DNA from: Sphaerochaeta sp. UBA5849
GTDB lineage: Bacteria > Spirochaetota > Spirochaetia > Sphaerochaetales > Sphaerochaetaceae
DNA length: 64,000 bases
Reading direction: 5' to 3'
Assembly: GCA_002432715.1 (NCBI GenBank)
Contig: DJGJ01000064.1
Location: forward strand, 1 to 64,000
Part shown: positions 61,496 through 64,000 of the stretch, in pieces
How positions within the stretch are numbered: the first letter of the stretch is position 1
Layout of the letters: every line of letters begins with the position of its first letter
Translations under genes and position numbers: made by a program
The notes under the pieces: model-generated
Databases searched by the model: none
Seen by the model: the letters and a program-made list of their open reading frames with translations, nothing else
What the model was told of the DNA's origin: nothing

Positions 61496-62641
61496 ATGAA
61501 TACATGCTTTCTACTTCTCGAAGACGGAACCTTATACCAAGGAAGAGGATTTGGAGCGCCGGCTCCGTTGCTTGACGAATCCTTGGTAGCGGCAGAAGTC
61601 GTTTTCAACACCAGCATGACCGGATACCAGGAGATTCTCACCGATCCCTCCTACCATGGACAGATGGTGGTCATGACCTATCCACACATAGGAAACTATG
61701 GGTGTGAACCGGATTTCGATGAAGGGCTCTCCAGTCCAAGCCCCATCTGTTGTACTGCACTTATCATTCACCAAGCATATGAAGGCCCTCTTCCTTTGAA
61801 GAGGGTCTCTTTAGATGCCTACCTTGCTGGACAGAAAACAGTCGGGGTAACCGACATCGATACCCGCTCCCTCACCATACACCTGAGAAAGCAGGGTTCA
61901 CAGAACGCTGCAGTATTCAGAACTACGGACGGAAAGCTTACCGACCAGCAATATCGTCAGGTTCTAGCAAGGCTTGGAGCCTATCCTCATGTCGGGGAGC
62001 TTGACCTCATTGAAGGCTTTGCAACAAGGCAGATGATCAAAGACCCGGTACTGCCCGACCTCCCCAAGAATCCCATACTCAGGTTTGCCGTAGTGGACTT
62101 CGGCATCAAACGTTCGATAATCGCAGAGCTCTACAAGCGCAATGTAGCGGTTACACTCTTCCCTCCTTCCGTTCAGGCCGAAGAGATCCTTGGAAGCGGT
62201 TGCGACGCACTGCTGCTCTCCAACGGTCCCGGAGATCCTGCATTGCTTGGCGATGCAGTAACGATGGCCAAAGAGGTTATGGACTCTCTGCCGGTCTTCG
62301 GCATCTGCCTGGGTCACCAGCTGATCACCTGGGCGCTGGGAGGGAGAACGATGAAAATGAAGTACGGCCACCATGGAGGGAACCACCCCGTCATCGACAT
62401 CCGCACCAAAGCCTGCTTTGTCACCAGCCAGAACCACGGCTATGCAAGCGTGGAAGAGTCTCTTCCCTCTGATGTGGAAGTCTGGCTGCGCAACGCGAAC
62501 GACAACTCCGTTGAAGGGCTCCATCACACAACCAAGCCCGTCTGCTGTGTACAGTTCCACCCTGAAGCCTCACCAGGCCCCCGGGATGCCTCATGGATCT
62601 TCGACTCTTTCATCCGGACTGCACAGGAGGCAGGAGCATGA
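61496..62641 (+). CDS. carA: Carbamoyl-phosphate synthase small chain (glutaminase)
   Basis: A 381-residue subunit that supplies ammonia from glutamine for carbamoyl phosphate. The N-terminal domain ([17 protein letters not shown]) is followed by a class I amidotransferase domain with the nucleophile in FGICLGHQ and the His-Glu pair in [14 protein letters not shown] precedes the ATG. The stop overlaps the carB start (ATGA). Confidence 0.95.
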   Translation: MNTCFLLLEDGTLYQGRGFGAPAPLLDESLVAAEVVFNTSMTGYQEILTDPSYHGQMVVMTYPHIGNYGCEPDFDEGLSSPSPICCTALIIHQAYEGPLPLKRVSLDAYLAGQKTVGVTDIDTRSLTIHLRKQGSQNAAVFRTTDGKLTDQQYRQVLARLGAYPHVGELDLIEGFATRQMIKDPVLPDLPKNPILRFAVVDFGIKRSIIAELYKRNVAVTLFPPSVQAEEILGSGCDALLLSNGPGDPALLGDAVTMAKEVMDSLPVFGICLGHQLITWALGGRTMKMKYGHHGGNHPVIDIRTKACFVTSQNHGYASVEESLPSDVEVWLRNANDNSVEGLHHTTKPVCCVQFHPEASPGPRDASWIFDSFIRTAQEAGA

Positions 62642-64000
62642 GTGCCAGAACCGACATCAAGCGGATTCTCATCATCGGCAGCGGACCGATTGTCATCGGC
62701 CAAGCGTGCGAATTCGATTACAGCGGGACACAAGCCGTCAAGGCATTGAAGGAAGAGGGGTATGAGGTCATCCTGCTCAATCCCAATCCGGCCACCGTCA
62801 TGACCACTCCCTCCTTGGCCGACAAGGTCTATATGGACCCTTTGAAGGTGGAGTACGTAGAACAAATTTTCCAACGCGAGCAACCCGATGCAATCCTGAC
62901 CACCATGGGAGGCCAAAGCAGCTTGAATCTGGCTCTGGAGTTGGACAAGGCAGGCCTGCTTGAGCAGTACAACGTCGAGGTGATCGGCTCCTCCATTGCA
63001 TCCATCAAGCTTGCCGAAGACCGCGGTGCCTTCAAGCAGGTGGTGCAGGACTTGGGCCTTGAGAGTGCAAAAAGCCATGTCGTGCACTCATTGTCTGAAG
63101 CAGAGTCGCTGCTTGAAGGCTTCCCGTATCCTCGAATCATCCGCCCCTCCTACACGCTGGGCGGCATGGGAGGATCAATTGCCGAAAACGAAGAGGAGTT
63201 CCCCGAACTTCTGCTCCATGCCCTTAAGACCAGCCCGACCGGTGAGGCCCTCATAGAAGAGTCCCTCATCGGTTGGAAGGAGTTCGAAATGGAGGTCATG
63301 CGGGACAAGAGCGACAATGCCATCATCGTCTGCTCGATCGAAAACATCGACCCCATGGGAGTCCATACCGGGGACAGCATCACCATCGCACCCATCCAGA
63401 CGCTCGACGACAAGCTTTACCAGAAGATGCGTACTGCTTCCATAGCTATCCTTCGCGCCGTCGGAGTCGACTGCGGAGGCAGCAATGTCCAGTTCGCCGT
63501 CCATCCTCAAACAGACAGGATGGTGGTTATCGAAATGAACCCAAGGGTATCGCGCTCCTCCGCACTGGCCAGCAAGGCAACCGGCTTTCCCATCGCCCGC
63601 TGCTCGGCCAAACTGGCGGTAGGCTATACGCTGGACGAGGTGGTCAATGAAATCACCGGCCAGTCGGTTTCCTGCTTCGAGCCGGTGCTGGACTACTGCG
63701 CCGTCAAGGTTCCCCGTTTCGAACTGGAAAAATTCCCCCTCCCCTTCTCGGCACTGGGTACCCAGATGCGCAGTGTGGGTGAGGCCTTGGCCTTGGGAAG
63801 AACCGCCTTGGAGGCTTTGAACAAGGCCATCCGGGCCTCGGAACGCAAACTGGAAGGATTGTGTGACTTGGTTGCGGTCGGCCGCTACAGCGAGGAGGAG
63901 GTGGAAAGATTCTTGACAAGCGCCCATCCACTCAGACTCTTATCCGCCTATACCACGCTGGTCAGAAAAGGGCCTTCCAGCCTGCCTATGATCGAGGAAA
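62638..64000 (+). CDS. carB: Carbamoyl-phosphate synthase large chain (partial, runs off the right edge)
   Basis: The first 454 residues of the large chain are present. The opening [27 protein letters not shown] and the ATP-grasp segments ([45 protein letters not shown]) match the carboxyphosphate half. The full protein is about 1070 residues, so the second ATP-grasp half and the allosteric domain lie outside the window. Carbamoyl phosphate feeds both pyrimidine and arginine synthesis. Confidence 0.95.
   Translation, partial: MSARTDIKRILIIGSGPIVIGQACEFDYSGTQAVKALKEEGYEVILLNPNPATVMTTPSLADKVYMDPLKVEYVEQIFQREQPDAILTTMGGQSSLNLALELDKAGLLEQYNVEVIGSSIASIKLAEDRGAFKQVVQDLGLESAKSHVVHSLSEAESLLEGFPYPRIIRPSYTLGGMGGSIAENEEEFPELLLHALKTSPTGEALIEESLIGWKEFEMEVMRDKSDNAIIVCSIENIDPMGVHTGDSITIAPIQTLDDKLYQKMRTASIAILRAVGVDCGGSNVQFAVHPQTDRMVVIEMNPRVSRSSALASKATGFPIARCSAKLAVGYTLDEVVNEITGQSVSCFEPVLDYCAVKVPRFELEKFPLPFSALGTQMRSVGEALALGRTALEALNKAIRASERKLEGLCDLVAVGRYSEEEVERFLTSAHPLRLLSAYTTLVRKGPSSLPMIEE

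Overview
The window looks like chromosomal DNA of an anaerobic, fermentative spirochaete, most likely of the Sphaerochaeta lineage. That assignment is an inference from gene content (a group B/C [FeFe]-hydrogenase operon with Rex, a TIDND-type phosphofructokinase, DUF1576, ArgR, and Gram-positive-style features such as a T-box), together with roughly 53-56% GC and many 1-14 bp gene overlaps. There was no database search. I see no rRNA, tRNA, insertion sequence, prophage or CRISPR array. Almost every base is coding, and the value of the window is in its operons and its short intergenic control regions.

Layout. 1-5.3 kb (minus): HAD phosphatase, pgsA, M32 carboxypeptidase and thrS; thrS is preceded by a complete T-box leader (antiterminator, acceptor bulge and competing terminator all visible). 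5.2-10.9 kb (minus): free Met-R-sulfoxide reductase, a catalytic-type [FeFe]-hydrogenase, thioredoxin-like ferredoxins, a SpoIIE/PP2C phosphatase and a PAS-bearing sensory hydrogenase (HydS), next to rex and ispH. 12.5-19.4 kb (minus): secF-secD-yajC, groEL (no groES beside it), and a translationally coupled pair resembling plant VTE6/VTE5 (phytyl-phosphate/phytol kinases). 19.7-25 kb: RRM protein, lemA-DUF2207-DUF1653, argR with tandem ARG boxes, pgi. 25-29 kb: MarR regulator with a clear palindromic operator and a heterodimeric ABC exporter. 29-36 kb (minus): DMT permease, a HAD phosphatase that appears leaderless, a candidate small RNA carrying two copies of a 16S-tail-like anti-Shine-Dalgarno sequence, pfk, a ModE-like HTH protein, an aminotransferase and ligA.

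36.4-46.7 kb (plus): three genes that look like a degenerate molybdenum-hydroxylase (xanthine dehydrogenase) set, dnaE, a YggT protein, recG, rsmD and an acyl-ACP thioesterase. 47-55 kb: GH43-like protein, lspA, Nif3, a Lon-type protease, MATE pump and two rRNA/tRNA methyltransferases. 55-59.7 kb: a phage-shock-type envelope-stress locus with two PspA paralogues, each behind its own sigma-54 (-24/-12) promoter, a PspF-like activator between them, two PspC proteins, a PspB-like protein and a DUF4097 protein. 59.7-64 kb: DUF1576 membrane protein with a small partner, then carAB behind an array of TTTGTTGCATA-like repeats; carB runs off the right edge.

The parts most worth following are the candidate anti-SD small RNA (30.8-30.9 kb), the T-box of thrS, the duplicated Psp locus, the H2-sensing hydrogenase operon, the degenerate hydroxylase trio and the repeat array in front of carAB.
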